Below, piece by piece: positions 23,093 to 23,428 of a stretch of DNA of 23,428 nt (the stretch's first letter is position 1; each line of letters opens with the position of its first letter). The DNA comes from Thermomicrobiales bacterium (GTDB lineage: Bacteria; Chloroflexota; Chloroflexia; Thermomicrobiales; UBA6265), in the NCBI GenBank assembly GCA_025928535.1, contig JAICJJ010000001.1, positions 1 to 23,428 on the forward strand, in the 5' to 3' direction. The notes beneath the pieces are model-generated. The model was given only the letters and a program-made list of their open reading frames with translations. It was not told the origin of the DNA and made no database searches. Both the position numbers and the translations under genes were made by a program.

Positions 23093-23120
23093 AGAGGCTC
23101 GCTCGTGAGCCTCTTCTTCT
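23093..23120 (+). terminator. Terminator-like hairpin in the tuf leader
   Basis: A perfect 8-base-pair stem (AGAGGCTC with GAGCCTCT), a six-base loop and then the pyrimidine-rich TTCTTCTGTGT. It ends the tRNA portion 16 bases after tRNA-Thr. It could be a leaky terminator or attenuator before tuf, or a processing site. Confidence 0.55.
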
Positions 23121-23126
23121 GTGTCC

Positions 23127-23160
23127 GACTCTCGCCGGCGGCGCAGAACGGCGATGAGTC
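23127..23160 (+). promoter_or_regulatory. Second stable stem-loop in the tuf leader
   Basis: GACTCTCGCCG (23127-23137) pairs with CGGCGATGAGTC (23149-23160), 11 pairs with one bulged base. It follows the terminator-like hairpin and precedes the tuf ribosome site by about 50 bases. Confidence 0.45.
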
Positions 23161-23221
23161 CCGGGGCGGGACGCCGTCGCGAGAACGTGGCGAACCGGTG
23201 TAATCGAAAAGGGAGAATTCG

Positions 23222-23428
23222 GTGGCGAAGCAGAAGTTTGCGCGGACGAAGCCGCATGTGAACGTGGGGACGATCGGGCACGTCGACCACGGCAAGACGA
23301 GTCTGACGGCGGCGATCACGAGCGTTCTGGCGAAGCGCGGCGGCGCGAAGGCGATGAGCTACGAGTCCATCGACAGCGCCCCGGAGGAGAAGGAGCGCGG
23401 GATCACCATCAACACCGCGCACGTCGAG
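23222..23428 (+). CDS. tuf: Elongation factor Tu (partial, N-terminal 69 residues)
   Basis: GTPase that carries aminoacyl-tRNA to the ribosome. The visible part has the family N-terminus [19 protein letters not shown], the P-loop GHVDHGKT at 19-26, the variable helix region about 33-45, and the switch I sequence [11 protein letters not shown] near 53-63. The start is GTG 23222, six bases after AAGGGAG; no ATG is possible. The gene runs off the window. Its place behind tRNA-Tyr and tRNA-Thr is the arrangement found in many bacteria, where secE and nusG usually follow. Confidence 0.97.
   Translation, partial: MAKQKFARTKPHVNVGTIGHVDHGKTSLTAAITSVLAKRGGAKAMSYESIDSAPEEKERGITINTAHVE

Overview
The window looks like a chromosomal segment of a high-GC free-living bacterium, most likely a member of the Chloroflexota related to Thermomicrobia. 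That placement is an inference from gene content: a UPF0182 giant membrane protein, a Thr-Pro-Glu/Gln-rich lipoprotein of the kind common in that phylum, separate-subunit acyl-CoA mutase parts, and the tRNA-Tyr / tRNA-Thr / tuf arrangement. No rRNA is present to settle it. I see no mobile element, prophage, CRISPR array or toxin-antitoxin pair, and base use is fairly even, so most of this is ordinary core genome.

Layout. Minus strand 1-1787: acyl-CoA metabolism operon (3-hydroxyacyl-CoA dehydrogenase, B12-binding mutase subunit, MeaB GTPase cut by the window edge), genes overlapping by 4-8 bases. Minus strand 1844-3165: peptidyl-tRNA hydrolase coupled to a YhhQ-type queuosine-precursor transporter. 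Plus strand 3306-8347: tatB-like gene, tRNA-guanine transglycosylase, then a tight acpS / NAD(P)HX dehydratase / CBS-pair / alanine racemase cluster closed by a strong hairpin. Minus strand 8423-10729: an HTH_17-type regulator with the best promoter in the window, a four-helix membrane protein, and a YycJ-like metallo-hydrolase. Plus strand 10845-14002: the UPF0182 protein and a 69-residue membrane protein.

Minus strand 14019-18298: threonine dehydratase, membrane-anchored cupin, hemW and folC. The last three are chained by 4-base stop/start overlaps, and folC carries an in-frame TAA. Then a small unknown gene (plus), a lone receiver-domain response regulator, an M42 aminopeptidase, HMG-CoA lyase with a tiny membrane ORF behind it, and a repetitive lipoprotein (all minus). 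The right end (plus) holds a promoter, tRNA-Tyr(GTA), tRNA-Thr(GGT), a structured leader and the start of tuf.

Functional links. The transporter and Tgt together imply queuosine salvage. The dehydrogenase, mutase parts and HMG-CoA lyase point to branched-chain amino acid or fatty-acid breakdown. The acpS-to-alr block combines cofactor repair, lipid carrier activation and cell-wall D-alanine supply. The most notable oddities are the interrupted folC, which also has a P-loop Lys-to-Gln change, and the regulator gene with its promoter/operator-like palindromes. I found no clearly new multi-gene system.
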